Assembly: GCF_014842995.1 (NCBI RefSeq)
Contig: NZ_JACYXL010000008.1
Span: forward strand, 62,001-126,000
DNA from: Rhodanobacter sp. 7MK24
GTDB lineage: Bacteria > Pseudomonadota > Gammaproteobacteria > Xanthomonadales > Rhodanobacteraceae
Direction of reading: 5' to 3'
Length of the DNA stretch: 64,000 nucleotides
Positions 1 through 8,762 of the stretch are shown piece after piece (the stretch's first letter is position 1; every line of letters begins with the position of its first letter). The translations under genes were made by a program, and so were the position numbers. A model generated the notes under the pieces. It worked only from the letters and a program-made list of their open reading frames with translations. It was not told the origin of the DNA and did no database searches.

Positions 1-10
1 GACGCAGGCC

Positions 11-2833
11 GTGGCCGAGCTGGTGGTGGAACTGCTTCGCGCCTGCCCGGCCTGCCGCGATGCCCGCGTGCTGTGGCTGGAGCGCGGCGAATGCCGCGCC
101 ACCAGCGGCAAACCGGATGTGCGGGACACGGCGCGCATGCTGGCGGTGTTGAACGATGGGCACGGTGCGCCACCGCTTGCCGACGGCGAACTGCGGATGC
201 GGCTGGCGCCGGATGTTCCGGCCGTGCTGTTCGTGTTGCATCGGGACGCCGCAGCCGGCCCGTCGGTGCGCACGGTGCTGGAGCGCTGCCTCGCGCTGGC
301 CGGGCAGCAACTGCGGCAACTGCTGGCGCTGGCTGAGTTGCACGATTCGCATCACCAACTGGAGCGTTCGGAAAACCTGCTGCGCGCGCTGTTCTCCATC
401 GCCGACCTCGCCGGTGCCGACCTCGACATGCCCGAGCTGCTGCGCGGCATCCACAGCATTGTCGGCACGCTGATGTATGCGGAGAACTTTTTCATCGTGC
501 GGCACGATCCCGAAGGCGGCACGACGCGTTTCCTGTACTACGCCGACACCGAAGACGCCGAAGGCCCCGACATCGTGCGAGAGGATTCGCTGGAGGCGAT
601 GCGCGGCTCGCTTACCTGGCACCTGCTCACCCTGGGCCGGCCGCTGATGGGCAGCACCGAGCAGCTGGCTGCGCAGATTGGCGTTCCGCTGAATGTGATC
701 GGCCCTGACAGCGTGGACTGGCTGGGCGTGCCGATGCTGCGTGAGGGACGCGTGCACGGCGCACTGGTGGTGCAGAGCTATCGCCAGGGCATCGGCTACT
801 CCGATGAGGATCGTGCGGTGCTCGGCTTCGTTGCCGAGCACGTGCTCACCGCACTGGAGCGCAAGCAGACCAAGGACGAGCTGGAAGACCGCGTATTGCA
901 GCGCACCCGCGAGCTGGCCGCCGCCAACCGCGAGTTGCAGGAGGAGGTGCTTGAGCGCCAGCGCGCGGGACGCCTGCAGTCGGTGCTGTTCCGGTTGGCC
1001 GAACTGGGCACGGCCGACCTCGACGAGGAGGCGTTCTATCGATGCGTGCATGCCGAGGTCGGCAGTCTGCTCGACGCGTCCAATTTCTACATCGCCCTGC
1101 TGGACGAGGAAGAGCAGCAGTTGCACTTCCCCTACTACATGGATGCCGGTGTGCAGAGCGCATTCAGCCTGTCGCTGGGGCAACGCAGCATCACCGTGTA
1201 CGTATTGCGCACCGGCAAGCCCTGGTTGGGCAGTCGCCACGAACTGGATGCCTTGGCAAAGGAGGGCAAGATCGTGCGCCGCGTCATCGGCGTGCCGCCT
1301 GCCTGCTGGCTCGGCGTGCCGTTGCGCGCGGGCGATACGGTGATCGGCGTGGTCGCCGTGCAGGGTTACGACGACGAAGTGCGCTTCGGCGCGGCGGACC
1401 AGGAGCTGCTCAGCTTCGCCGCGCTGCAGATTGCCAACAGCATCCATCGCCGCCGTGCCGCCGCCGCGCTGCTGCAGGCCAACCTGCAGTTGGAGCACCG
1501 CGTGGAGGCGCGCACCCGCGAGCTGCGCGAGCAGATCGCCGAGCGCGAGCAGATGCAACGCCAGCTGCGCCACGAAGTGATGCATGACCCGCTTACCGGC
1601 CTGCCCAATCGCGGCTTCCTGCGCGAGCGGCTGGGCGAGCGGTTGGCGCGGCGGTCGTCGGACAAGCCGTGCGCGTTGCTGTACCTGGACGTGGATCGCT
1701 TCAAGGTCATCAACGACAGCCTTGGCCATCTGGCCGGAGACGCTTTCCTTCAGGCGGTGGCGAACCGCCTGCGTGCCTGCGTGAGGGTGCCGGACGTGGT
1801 GGCGCGGCTGTCGGGCGACGAGTTTGCGATCCTGCTGGACGCGGTGGTCGAACCGGCGGTCGCCGAGCGCATGGCGCACGGCGTGTTGCTGGCGCTGCGC
1901 CAGCCGCTGTCGATCGGCGGTCGTGAGCTGGAGCCCTCCGCCAGCGTGGGCATCGCGATTGCCGCGCAGCACGAGCGGGCCGACGCCTTGCTGCGCGACG
2001 CCGACATCGCGCTGTACCGCGCCAAGCAACTGGGACGCGGCCGCTACGCGCTGTTCGACGAGACGATGGAGCGGAATGCGGTAGACGAGCTGGCGCTGGA
2101 AGTCGAGCTGCGCCATGCCCTGCAGCACGGCGAGTTCGTGCCGTACTTCCAGCCGATCTTCCGGCTGGACAACGGGGAAGTGGTGGGTCACGAGGCGTTG
2201 CTGCGCTGGAACCACCCGCGGCGCGGCGTCTTGCCGCCGGGCGACTTCGTGCGCGTGGCCCGGGACTGCGGCCAGCTGGAGGCGATCGACTGGCAGTTGT
2301 ACGGCAAGGCCTGCGAGCGCATGGCGCAACCGGATGCGGGCGACGGCTTCGTGACGATCAACGTTTCGCCGCTGCATCTTCGCCATGCGGGTTTCGACCG
2401 CCAGTTGCTGCAGTTGCTGGCGAGCAGCGGGTTGCCGCCGGAACGTCTGCTGATCGAGCTGACCGAGGACGCGCTGCTGGAGGATCCGGTGCTGGTGCGC
2501 GCCACGCTGGAACGCCTGCGGGCCGCCGGCGTGCAGGCGGCGCTGGACGATTTCGGCACAGGCTATTCCTCGCTGGGATACCTGCATTCGTTGCCGCTGA
2601 GCAAGCTGAAGATCGATCAGATGTTCGTGCGCGAACTGGATACTGCCGGCGGGGCGGGCGCCAACACCGTGGTGTCGGCGATCCTTACGCTGGCCGCCCG
2701 CGCGCTGGGCATCGACGTGATCGCCGAGGGCATCGAAACCGAAGCGCAGCGCGATGCGCTGCATGCGATGGGCTGCGAATTCGGGCAGGGCTTCCTGTTC
2801 GGCCGCCCGCAACCGCAGCCGCATGGTGTCTAG
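11..2833 (+). CDS. GAF-GAF-GGDEF-EAL cyclic-di-GMP signalling protein (N-terminus may lie upstream)
   Basis: Probable bifunctional cyclic-di-GMP enzyme or sensor, predicted cytoplasmic. Two GAF-like domains (about residues 120-290 and 320-490) are each followed by a coiled-coil linker rich in Glu, Arg and Gln. A GGDEF domain follows (DPLTGLPNR near residue 525, signature SGDEF near 600), then an EAL domain (EALLRW near 726, ELTED, DDFGTGYSSL, IAEGIET). The EAL metal and catalytic signatures look intact, so phosphodiesterase activity is likely. The cyclase signature has Ser for the first Gly and may be weak. No membrane segment is visible. The GTG at position 11 is only the first start in the window: the frame stays open to the left edge, so the true start may be outside. 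Substrate and ligand are unknown. Confidence 0.9.
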   Translation: MAELVVELLRACPACRDARVLWLERGECRATSGKPDVRDTARMLAVLNDGHGAPPLADGELRMRLAPDVPAVLFVLHRDAAAGPSVRTVLERCLALAGQQLRQLLALAELHDSHHQLERSENLLRALFSIADLAGADLDMPELLRGIHSIVGTLMYAENFFIVRHDPEGGTTRFLYYADTEDAEGPDIVREDSLEAMRGSLTWHLLTLGRPLMGSTEQLAAQIGVPLNVIGPDSVDWLGVPMLREGRVHGALVVQSYRQGIGYSDEDRAVLGFVAEHVLTALERKQTKDELEDRVLQRTRELAAANRELQEEVLERQRAGRLQSVLFRLAELGTADLDEEAFYRCVHAEVGSLLDASNFYIALLDEEEQQLHFPYYMDAGVQSAFSLSLGQRSITVYVLRTGKPWLGSRHELDALAKEGKIVRRVIGVPPACWLGVPLRAGDTVIGVVAVQGYDDEVRFGAADQELLSFAALQIANSIHRRRAAAALLQANLQLEHRVEARTRELREQIAEREQMQRQLRHEVMHDPLTGLPNRGFLRERLGERLARRSSDKPCALLYLDVDRFKVINDSLGHLAGDAFLQAVANRLRACVRVPDVVARLSGDEFAILLDAVVEPAVAERMAHGVLLALRQPLSIGGRELEPSASVGIAIAAQHERADALLRDADIALYRAKQLGRGRYALFDETMERNAVDELALEVELRHALQHGEFVPYFQPIFRLDNGEVVGHEALLRWNHPRRGVLPPGDFVRVARDCGQLEAIDWQLYGKACERMAQPDAGDGFVTINVSPLHLRHAGFDRQLLQLLASSGLPPERLLIELTEDALLEDPVLVRATLERLRAAGVQAALDDFGTGYSSLGYLHSLPLSKLKIDQMFVRELDTAGGAGANTVVSAILTLAARALGIDVIAEGIETEAQRDALHAMGCEFGQGFLFGRPQPQPHGV

Positions 2834-2859
2834 CGCATAGCGGTCGCGCGCGCGGCCGG

Positions 2860-3555
2860 TCAGCGCGTGCCGCGCACCACGATGGTCTTGCCGGAGACGT
2901 CGATCATGCCCTGTTCCTCGAGCTGCTTGAGCACACGGCCGACCATCTCGCGCGAGCAACCCACGATGCGGCTCACTTCCTGGCGCGAGATGCGGATCTG
3001 GGTGCCCTCGGGGTGGGTCATCGCATCCGGTTCCTCGCACAGGTCGAGCAAGGTGCGCGAGATGCGGCTGGTGACGTCCATGAAGGCCATGCGGCTCACC
3101 TGGCGCGAGGTGCGCAACAGGCGGTTGGTGAGTTGGGCGCCGATGGCGAACAGGATCTTCGGGCACTCTTCGGCCAGCGGGCCTTTCATCAGCGTGAACA
3201 GGCGCTCGTAGCTGACTTCGGCCATTTCGCACACAGTGCGCGTGCGCACCACCGACTCGCGCTGTGACTGTTCCACGAACAGGCCCATTTCGCCGATGAA
3301 CTGGCCGCGGTTGATGTAGGCGAGGATCAACTCGCGGCCTTGCTCGTCCTCGGTGCATACCGCCAGCGAGCCGTCGATCACGTAGTACAGCGTGTTGGCC
3401 GGGTCGCCGGGCCGGATGATCGCGGTCTTGCTCGGGTAGCGGCGGCGATGGCAGAGCGCGAGGAAGCGCTCCATCGAGGCCGGGTCCGGGGCGAAGGCCA
3501 GGGGCGCCTGTGAACGCTCGAAGGCCTGCTGGAGCTGATATTTGAGTAGCGCCAC
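2860..3555 (-). CDS. clp: Crp/Fnr-family transcriptional regulator, Clp type
   Basis: 231-residue regulator with an N-terminal cyclic-nucleotide-binding fold (about residues 25-145) and a C-terminal winged helix (about 165-231). The recognition helix SRQEVSRIVGCSREMVGR closely resembles Xanthomonas Clp. In Xanthomonas, Clp binds cyclic-di-GMP and controls exoenzymes and polysaccharide. That role is inferred here from similarity and from the GGDEF/EAL gene that ends 27 bases away, convergently. The start is a GTG with only a weak purine-rich stretch upstream, so a nearby alternative start cannot be excluded. speD runs divergently from the other side, also as I recall it from Xanthomonas. Confidence 0.88.
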   Translation of the reverse strand: MALLKYQLQQAFERSQAPLAFAPDPASMERFLALCHRRRYPSKTAIIRPGDPANTLYYVIDGSLAVCTEDEQGRELILAYINRGQFIGEMGLFVEQSQRESVVRTRTVCEMAEVSYERLFTLMKGPLAEECPKILFAIGAQLTNRLLRTSRQVSRMAFMDVTSRISRTLLDLCEEPDAMTHPEGTQIRISRQEVSRIVGCSREMVGRVLKQLEEQGMIDVSGKTIVVRGTR

Positions 3556-3750
3556 GATGTCTGGTTTCTCTGTGTTATGCGGTTGCGCGCGCTGCCGGTG
3601 GCTGGTTCGCCGCCGGGTCCTCCCCTATCCCCCCATTATGGCAAAGCCGTGATGGATTGACGGAGGTTCAGTTTTTCGGGATTTTGCCCCATACTTCGCA
3701 GTCTTTCGCTCGCGGCCAGATGTCGCGGGCGTCCACCGGATCATGGGAGA

Positions 3751-3789
3751 CAAGGGTCCCCACGATCCGAATTCCCGCGGGGACCCTTG
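3751..3789 (+). promoter_or_regulatory. Perfect 11-bp inverted repeat in the speD upstream region
   Basis: CAAGGGTCCCC at 3751-3761 is matched exactly by GGGGACCCTTG at 3779-3789, with a 17-base loop. It ends 51 bases before the speD start codon. No T-run follows, so it is not an ordinary terminator. It could be a structured 5' leader or an operator. Function not known. Confidence 0.6.
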
Positions 3790-3840
3790 GTGCTAACCCG
3801 CCTCATCTGCTGACCGTTGATCCGGTCATGGAGAGTCGTC

Positions 3841-4626
3841 GTGGTCAAGCCGTTGCCCCGCCTGCGTCTGCAGGGTTTCAACAACCTCACCAAGGCCCTG
3901 AGCTTCAACATCTACGACATCTGCTATGCGGTGTCGGAAGAACAGCGCCAGCGCTACATCGAGTACATCGACGAGCAGTACGACGCCGATCGCCTCACCC
4001 AGATCCTCACCGACGTGGCCGAGATCATCGGCGCGAACATCCTCAACGTGGCCCGCCAGGACTACGACCCGCAGGGCGCCTCGGTCACCATCCTGATCTC
4101 CGAGGAGCCGGTGGTGGAGAAGCTGGGCCGCGACTCGATCGCGGGCGCCGTGGTGGCGCACATGGACAAGAGCCACATCACCGTCCACACCTACCCCGAG
4201 ACGCATCCGCACAACGGCATCGCCACCTTCCGTGCCGACATCGACGTGGCCACCTGCGGTGTGATTTCGCCGCTGAAGGCGCTGAACTACCTGATCGACA
4301 GCTTCGAGTCGGACATCGTGGTGTGCGACTACCGCGTGCGCGGCTTCACCCGCGACGTGAAGGGCAAGAAGCACTTCATCGACCACAAGATCAACTCGGT
4401 GCAAGACTACCTGGCGCGCCACATCCGCCAGAAGTACGAGATGTTCGACGTCAACGTGTACCAGGAAAACATCTTCCACACGAAGATGCACGTGAAGGAC
4501 TTCGATCTCGATACCTACCTGTTCGACGCGCATGCCGACGACCTCTCGTTCAAGGAGCGCCAGCGCATCGAATCGCTGCTGCGCCGCGAGATCGAGGAGC
4601 TGTTCCACGGCCGCAACCTGATGTGA
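3841..4626 (+). CDS. speD: S-adenosylmethionine decarboxylase proenzyme
   Basis: Decarboxylates S-adenosylmethionine to supply aminopropyl groups for spermidine synthesis. The 261-residue protein matches Xanthomonas-type SpeD over its whole length. The self-cleavage region is visible as [16 protein letters not shown]: the Ser after Lys is expected to become the pyruvoyl cofactor of the mature alpha chain. The start is placed at GTG 3841 (MVKPLPRL) because family members begin there and GGAG lies about 10 bases upstream. An earlier TTG at 3817 would add eight atypical residues. A strong terminator follows the stop directly, so it is probably monocistronic. Confidence 0.94.
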   Translation: MVKPLPRLRLQGFNNLTKALSFNIYDICYAVSEEQRQRYIEYIDEQYDADRLTQILTDVAEIIGANILNVARQDYDPQGASVTILISEEPVVEKLGRDSIAGAVVAHMDKSHITVHTYPETHPHNGIATFRADIDVATCGVISPLKALNYLIDSFESDIVVCDYRVRGFTRDVKGKKHFIDHKINSVQDYLARHIRQKYEMFDVNVYQENIFHTKMHVKDFDLDTYLFDAHADDLSFKERQRIESLLRREIEELFHGRNLM

Positions 4627-4632
4627 CGAAAA

Positions 4633-4655
4633 GCCCGCCGGAAGGCGGGCTTTTT
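4633..4655 (+). terminator. Rho-independent terminator of speD
   Basis: GCCCGCC (4633-4639), a GGAA tetraloop, GGCGGGC (4644-4650) and a run of five T. It lies 7 bases after the speD stop and only 8 bases before the next start codon. Confidence 0.93.
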
Positions 4656-4663
4656 CTTTGCCC

Positions 4664-4993
4664 ATGACGTTACGCGTTCTGTTCGTCTGCAGCCGCAATC
4701 GCCTGCGCAGTCCCACGGCGGAGGCCGTGTTTGCCGGTGTGCCCGGCGTGGAGGCGGATTCCGCGGGCGTGGCCTCGGATGCCGAAACGGTACTCGACGT
4801 GGCGCAGGTGGACTGGGCCGACCTCATCGTGGTCATGGAGCGCCGGCACAAGGCGGTACTTGCCCGGAGATTCGGCGCCGGGCTCAAGGGCAAGAGGGTG
4901 GTGTGCCTGGATATTCCGGACCGCTACGACTACATGCAGCCCGAGCTGGTGGCGCTGCTGGAGCAGAAGGTCGGCCCCTTGCTTGCCGGTTGA
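4664..4993 (+). CDS. Short low-molecular-weight protein-tyrosine-phosphatase-like protein
   Basis: 109-residue cytoplasmic protein beginning VLFVCSRNRLRSPTAE, which keeps the CX5RS phosphate-binding loop of low-molecular-weight phosphatases near its N-terminus. The family is normally about 150 residues. This short version lacks most of the middle but ends in a Tyr- and Asp-containing stretch (DIPDRYDYMQPEL) as compact members do. Substrate unknown. ATG 4664 is preferred over TTG 4658 because family members start just before the catalytic loop. It sits right behind the speD terminator with no clear ribosome binding site, so how it is transcribed is unclear. Confidence 0.7.
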   Translation: MTLRVLFVCSRNRLRSPTAEAVFAGVPGVEADSAGVASDAETVLDVAQVDWADLIVVMERRHKAVLARRFGAGLKGKRVVCLDIPDRYDYMQPELVALLEQKVGPLLAG

Positions 4994-5003
4994 GCGGTAC
5001 GGC

Positions 5004-5645
5004 TCAGACCCGGTACGCCACCTTCTTCATCACCATCGAACTGGCCTGCATCAGCTGCGGGATCGGGAACGGCAGGTCGATCCCGCCGCGCGCCTGCGCC
5101 TCCCGCCCGTGGCGTACCTCGTCGGCCTGCATCTGTGCCAGCACCGCGCGCGAGCGTTCGTCCTGCGCAGGCAGGCGATCCAGGTGCTCGGCCAGGTGCG
5201 CTTCCACCTGGCGCTCGGTTTCCACCACAAAACCCAGGCTCACCGCGTCGCCGGCCAGCGCGGCCAGCGCGCCGATGGCGTAGCTGCCGGCATACCACAG
5301 CGGGTTGAGCAGGCTGGGGCGGCTGTCCAGTTCCTTCAGGCGTTCGGCGCACCACGCGAGATGGTCGGTTTCCTCGGCGGCTGCGTGCAGCAGGTGCTCG
5401 CGGTTCGCTTCGTTGCGGGCCAGCGCGGCCTGGCCGTCGTACAGCGCCTGCGCGCAGACTTCGCCGGTGTGGTTGATGCGCATCAGGCCGGCGGCATGGC
5501 GGCGCTCGGTGTCGTCCAGTTCCGCGTGGGGAGTGCCGCGGGCAGGCGAGGCGCGGTTCGCCTCCGGCGCGCCGGCCACGGTCTCCAGTGCGCGTTCGAT
5601 GCCGGCGAGCAGACGATCCAGCGGGCTCAGCGTGCGTGCGTTCAA
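5004..5645 (-). CDS. coq7: Ubiquinone biosynthesis demethoxyubiquinol hydroxylase (Coq7 family)
   Basis: Di-iron monooxygenase that adds the C6 hydroxyl in ubiquinone synthesis. The 213-residue protein carries the paired helix motifs of the family: [33 protein letters not shown] and DEVRHG, whose Glu and His residues bind the two irons. The start is TTG 5645. GGAGG lies about 7 bases upstream and the family N-terminus fits there, whereas the open frame runs 65 codons further without homology. The TTG overlaps the TGA of the decayed gene upstream (TTGA), so the pair was once a translationally coupled operon. Confidence 0.92.
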   Translation of the reverse strand: MNARTLSPLDRLLAGIERALETVAGAPEANRASPARGTPHAELDDTERRHAAGLMRINHTGEVCAQALYDGQAALARNEANREHLLHAAAEETDHLAWCAERLKELDSRPSLLNPLWYAGSYAIGALAALAGDAVSLGFVVETERQVEAHLAEHLDRLPAQDERSRAVLAQMQADEVRHGREAQARGGIDLPFPIPQLMQASSMVMKKVAYRV

Positions 5646-6315
5646 GGGCGATCCTCCAATTGCTGCGCCAGCAGGCTCAGCGGATGTTGCGTGGTCGAGT
5701 GCGTCGCGTCGTCGCCGGCGGCGAGGTGCAGGCGGCAACCGATATTGGACGACAGCAGCCGCGCCGGCGCCAGCGCGGCTTCGCGCAGTTGGGCCGCGCG
5801 CTCGGGGAATTCCAGCAGGTGGCTGCCGGCCGCGCCGCAACAGCTTGGCGGCCGCGGCAACGAGGTGACCTCAAGCTGCGGCACGCGCCGCAGCAGTTGC
5901 AGCATCGCGGTTTCGCCGTGCGCCACGTTGGCCTGGGTACGGGGCAGGTGCACTGCCACGCGCAGCGGCAGCGCCCGGAAGTGCAGGCGTTCGGCGCGTT
6001 CGGCCAGCGGGCCCAGCGGCCGTCGGGGGCGTCGGGGGCGTCGCGGTGCCGGGCCGAGCAGGGCACGCGTCCCGACCAGCAGCTCGTCATAACGCACCTC
6101 GGCGGGGGCAGACCCGCTGGCAACTCAGGCAGCCCAGGCAATGGTCAGATGGGAGCGCAGCTCCGCCGTAGGCTCGGCTGCGCCGCGGGCCAGCGCGGCG
6201 GCGATGGCAATGCGCCCGCGCGGTGACTCCGTCTCGCTGCGATCCAGCGCCTAGGTGGGGCAAGCCGGCAGGCACAGGCCGCACTGCACGCACTGATCAG
6301 TCAGTCCCGCGATCC
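5642..6315 (-). pseudogene. Decayed Fe-S oxidoreductase gene (GlcF-like, CCG domain)
   Basis: Remnant of a glycolate-oxidase-iron-sulfur-subunit-like protein. Reading leftward: a 4Fe-4S motif CVQCGLCLPACPT (codons near 6292-6254), an in-frame TAG at 6251-6253, a second cluster CLGCLSCQRVCP readable only in another frame, then VRYDELLVGTRALL back in the first frame, and a C-terminal CCG-domain piece containing SCCGAAG up to LEDRP. The disruptions are one nonsense codon, two compensating single-base shifts (near 6145 and 6105) and a large internal deletion beside a GTCGGGGGC tandem near 6022-6045. No acceptable start codon is present. The 3' end overlaps coq7 by four bases. Confidence 0.85.
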
Positions 6316-6327
6316 GTATGGGGGCTG

Positions 6328-6417
6328 TTCAAGTGCCGTGCCAAGCATGCTATCATCGCCGGCCCACAGCCCACCCACTCGGTGGACTTGCGCAGGCGGC
6401 GAGAGCTTCGCTATCAT
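6328..6417 (+). promoter_or_regulatory. Tandem promoter-like boxes upstream of rplM-rpsI
   Basis: Two sigma-70-like candidates: TTCAAG (6328-6333) with 17 bases to TATCAT (6351-6356), and TTGCGC (6388-6393) with 18 bases to TATCAT (6412-6417). Both point at rplM. They overlap the 5' end of the decayed Fe-S gene on the other strand. Confidence 0.45.
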
Positions 6418-6482
6418 TCCGCCTCTTTGCTTCACCGATTAATGTGCAACCGCCCTCGCTGGCGGCATACGGGTATCTTGAG

Positions 6483-6911
6483 ATGAAAACTTTCAGCGCC
6501 AAGGCAGAAAGCGTCAAGCGCGACTGGTTCGTGGTGGACGCCACGAACAAGACGCTCGGTCGCCTGTCGACCGAAATCGCGCGTCGCCTGCGCGGCAAGC
6601 ACAAGCCTGAGTTCACCCCGCACGTCGACACCGGCGATTACATCGTCGTGGTCAACGCACAGAAGGTGGCGGTCACCGGCGCCAAGCTGGACGACAAGAT
6701 GTACCACCGCTTCACCGGCTACGTCGGCAACCTCAAGACCACCAGTCTGAAGGACCTGCTGGCCACCCACCCGGAGCGCGTGATCGAGATCGCCGTCAAG
6801 GGCATGCTGCCGAAGAACGCACTGGGCCGCGAGATGTATCGCAAGCTCAAGGTGTACGGCGGCGCCGAGCACCCGCATACCGCGCAGCAGCCGCAGGCGC
6901 TGGAAGTTTAA
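6483..6911 (+). CDS. rplM: 50S ribosomal protein L13
   Basis: Large-subunit protein L13 that binds 23S rRNA early in assembly. The 142 residues are the normal bacterial length. The start at MKTFSAKAE and the segments [16 protein letters not shown] and [19 protein letters not shown] are diagnostic. A longer reading frame upstream is not used because family members begin at this Met. It is followed after 9 bases by rpsI, the usual rplM-rpsI operon. Confidence 0.97.
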   Translation: MKTFSAKAESVKRDWFVVDATNKTLGRLSTEIARRLRGKHKPEFTPHVDTGDYIVVVNAQKVAVTGAKLDDKMYHRFTGYVGNLKTTSLKDLLATHPERVIEIAVKGMLPKNALGREMYRKLKVYGGAEHPHTAQQPQALEV

Positions 6912-6920
6912 GGAACCATC

Positions 6921-7313
6921 ATGGCGATTCAGCAGAATTACGGCACCGGCCGCCGCAAGACCTCCGCCGCCCGCGTGTTCCTGCGCAAGGGCACCGGCGC
7001 GATCGAAGTCAACGGCAAGACCCTCGACCAGTTCTTCGGTCGCGAGACCTCGCGCATGATCGTGCGCCAGCCGCTCGAACTGACGCAGAACACCGACAAG
7101 TTCGACATCAAGGTCACCGTTGAAGGCGGCGGCATCACCGGCCAGGCCGGCGCGATCCGCCTCGGCATCGCCCGCGCGCTGATCGAATACGACGAAAGCC
7201 TGAAGTCGTCGCTGCGCAAGGCCGGCTTTGTGACCCGCGACGCCCGCGAGGTCGAGCGCAAGAAGGTCGGTCTCCACAAGGCCCGCCGCGCCACCCAGTT
7301 CTCGAAGCGCTAA
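6921..7313 (+). CDS. rpsI: 30S ribosomal protein S9
   Basis: Small-subunit protein S9, whose C-terminal tail reaches the P-site tRNA. 130 residues, full length, with [18 protein letters not shown] at the N-terminus and the basic tail [18 protein letters not shown] lies 8 bases before the ATG. Second gene of the rplM-rpsI operon, with a tRNA-Gln gene 54 bases downstream. Confidence 0.97.
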   Translation: MAIQQNYGTGRRKTSAARVFLRKGTGAIEVNGKTLDQFFGRETSRMIVRQPLELTQNTDKFDIKVTVEGGGITGQAGAIRLGIARALIEYDESLKSSLRKAGFVTRDAREVERKKVGLHKARRATQFSKR

Positions 7314-7367
7314 CCGCGCTTCGACGTGCGGCGCTCCAGGTCAGAGCGCGCCGACACGCCAGAGTCT

Positions 7368-7441
7368 TGGGAGATCGTCTAATGGTAGGACTGCAGACTC
7401 TGACTCTGCCTATCTAGGTTCGAATCCTAGTCTCCCAGCCA
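7368..7441 (+). tRNA. tRNA-Gln (anticodon CTG)
   Basis: Acceptor arms TGGGAGA and TCTCCCA pair perfectly, followed by discriminator G and an encoded CCA (7439-7441). The anticodon stem GCAGA/TCTGC encloses loop CTCTGAC, giving anticodon CTG. The T arm contains GGTTCGAATCC. Decodes CAG. Confidence 0.95.
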
Positions 7442-7449
7442 AAACTGAA

Positions 7450-7476
7450 AAGCCCTTGAGAAATCAAGGGCTTTTT
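7450..7476 (+). terminator. Terminator after tRNA-Gln
   Basis: AAGCCCTTGA, loop GAAA, TCAAGGGCTT and a T-run, 9 bases after the tRNA. Probably ends the rplM-rpsI-tRNA transcript. The rest of the gap up to 7745 shows no other gene. Confidence 0.92.
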
Positions 7477-7745
7477 CTTTGCCTGCGATTTCGTGCGTGG
7501 GCGGTTCGGTCGGTACAAGTCATGCGTCTGGCGCCTCATTTTTGATTTCCAGGTGTTGATCTGCATCTGGCGCGAGAGAGGTGGCCCGGAGATTTCCGGG
7601 TTCACCTATCGGTGTGCACCGTATCGGGCATCCATTGCACAATGTGACGTCCATCACTGCTATCGTTCGCCATTGTTGGCAACCAGCAATGCCAATGTGT
7701 CGACGGTACTGGCTACACCATTCCCTGATCACCGGAGAGTGCTGC

Positions 7746-8009
7746 ATGAGCATCGTCTTCAACATCATGGAAGACACCCGCGGCCTGTGGCGCGTCTGCC
7801 GCGAAGATGTATCCGTCCTCGAAGATCTTTCCTTTGCATCGGCGATCAGGCACGCGCGCCAATTGGCTCGCGACATGCACGCCGCGGCCCGGGTGACTAC
7901 CAAGGTCGTCCTCTCGTCTCCCGAGTACGAAGTGATCCTGGTACAACATGCGCGACCGGCTGATCCGTCGGAGCCGTGGCAGCTGGATAACGAGTCGGCG
8001 GCTGCCTGA
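7746..8009 (+). CDS. Small conserved-looking hypothetical protein, 87 aa
   Basis: I do not recognise this gene with confidence. The 87-residue product begins MSIVFNIMEDTRGLWRVCRE, has no signal peptide or membrane segment, and combines a beta-like N-terminus with a helix containing HARQLARDMHA. The layout loosely recalls small DUF2188-type proteins, but that is only an impression. ATG 7746 is chosen because GGAGAG stands about 6 bases upstream. Reading the frame back to 7581 would add residues without codon bias. It has no close neighbour on its strand. Confidence 0.55.
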   Translation: MSIVFNIMEDTRGLWRVCREDVSVLEDLSFASAIRHARQLARDMHAAARVTTKVVLSSPEYEVILVQHARPADPSEPWQLDNESAAA

Positions 8010-8357
8010 CGAACGGTGGCTCTCAACGCATCGCGACCAGCAAAGTCGGCCGATGTCTGTGAGGGCATTTCGTTGAAGAGCTCCCACGCCGCTCCCACAC
8101 CGACGCTGCGAGTATGAGCAAGATGGTGCCGCCGTCGAAGTGACGGACCCGCACAAGCACTTCGCGAGCAGGGGCGAGTGCTGCGCATCCTCGGCCAACA
8201 GTTGGGCCTAGTGCCGTACCGAGCCAGATGCGGCTGAAAGGTGGCCTGCCGCCCGATTGCGGAAGATGCGGCGTTGAGGCTAGTTGCCCGGGCCTCTATG
8301 AGGCGGGGCGGTTGTCTTTGGTATTTAGCGATGTCGACTTCTGGGTTGAATCCGTCT
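8010..8357. other. Non-coding gap, nothing recognised
   Basis: No open frame here has convincing codon bias, homology or a ribosome binding site on either strand. A long minus-strand frame (7520-8383) crosses it but looks like chance. No repeat or terminator was recognised. Confidence 0.4.
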
Positions 8358-8762
8358 TCAAACCAACGTTGTCGCCACCCCAAATCCCACCGCCATCACC
8401 GCCGCTACTGCCAGACACGCGCTCCCCGCACGCACCCGCCGCGCATCGACCCTTGGCGTCAACCGCCACACCATCGCCACGCCCACAAGCATGTCCACCA
8501 CCAGGGCCCAGCGCAGCAACCCGGAAGTGAGCAGCGTACGGAACGGCGGATGCAGGTGGCCTTCGTACGCAGCCACGCCAACCACCAGCAGCAAGCCGAG
8601 CAGCGTCCACAGCAGGCAGGCAAGATAGACGCGGTTGAATACCACGTTGCAGCGTTCGGTCCAGCGCAGCACCGACCAGACGATCAGCGCGCAGAACAGG
8701 GCGCCGATGCTGCCGTAGAGCACCCACCACACCAGGCTGCTGACGAGGGTGAGGGAGTTCAT
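8358..8762 (-). CDS. Small integral membrane protein of unknown function
   Basis: 134-residue product starting MNSLTLVSSLVWWVLYGSIG with about four predicted transmembrane helices: residues 5-28, 42-64, 78-98 and 108-132. No family is recognised. Its ATG overlaps the stop of the upstream Mpo1-like gene (ATGA, 8759-8762), so the two are translationally coupled and may act on the same membrane process. That link is inferred from coupling only. Confidence 0.65.
   Translation of the reverse strand: MNSLTLVSSLVWWVLYGSIGALFCALIVWSVLRWTERCNVVFNRVYLACLLWTLLGLLLVVGVAAYEGHLHPPFRTLLTSGLLRWALVVDMLVGVAMVWRLTPRVDARRVRAGSACLAVAAVMAVGFGVATTLV

Noticed and set aside
3826-4893. 355-codon frame antisense to speD
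   Set aside because: Val/His-rich shadow translation with no recognisable domain, while speD is unmistakable.
6022-6045. GTCGGGGGC tandem units as a possible CRISPR or functional repeat
   Set aside because: Only two short units inside a decayed gene, most likely a scar of the internal deletion.
7520-8383. 287-codon minus-strand frame over the 7.7-8.4 kb gap
   Set aside because: No homology, poor codon pattern, and it overlaps the 87-residue gene that has a good ribosome binding site.
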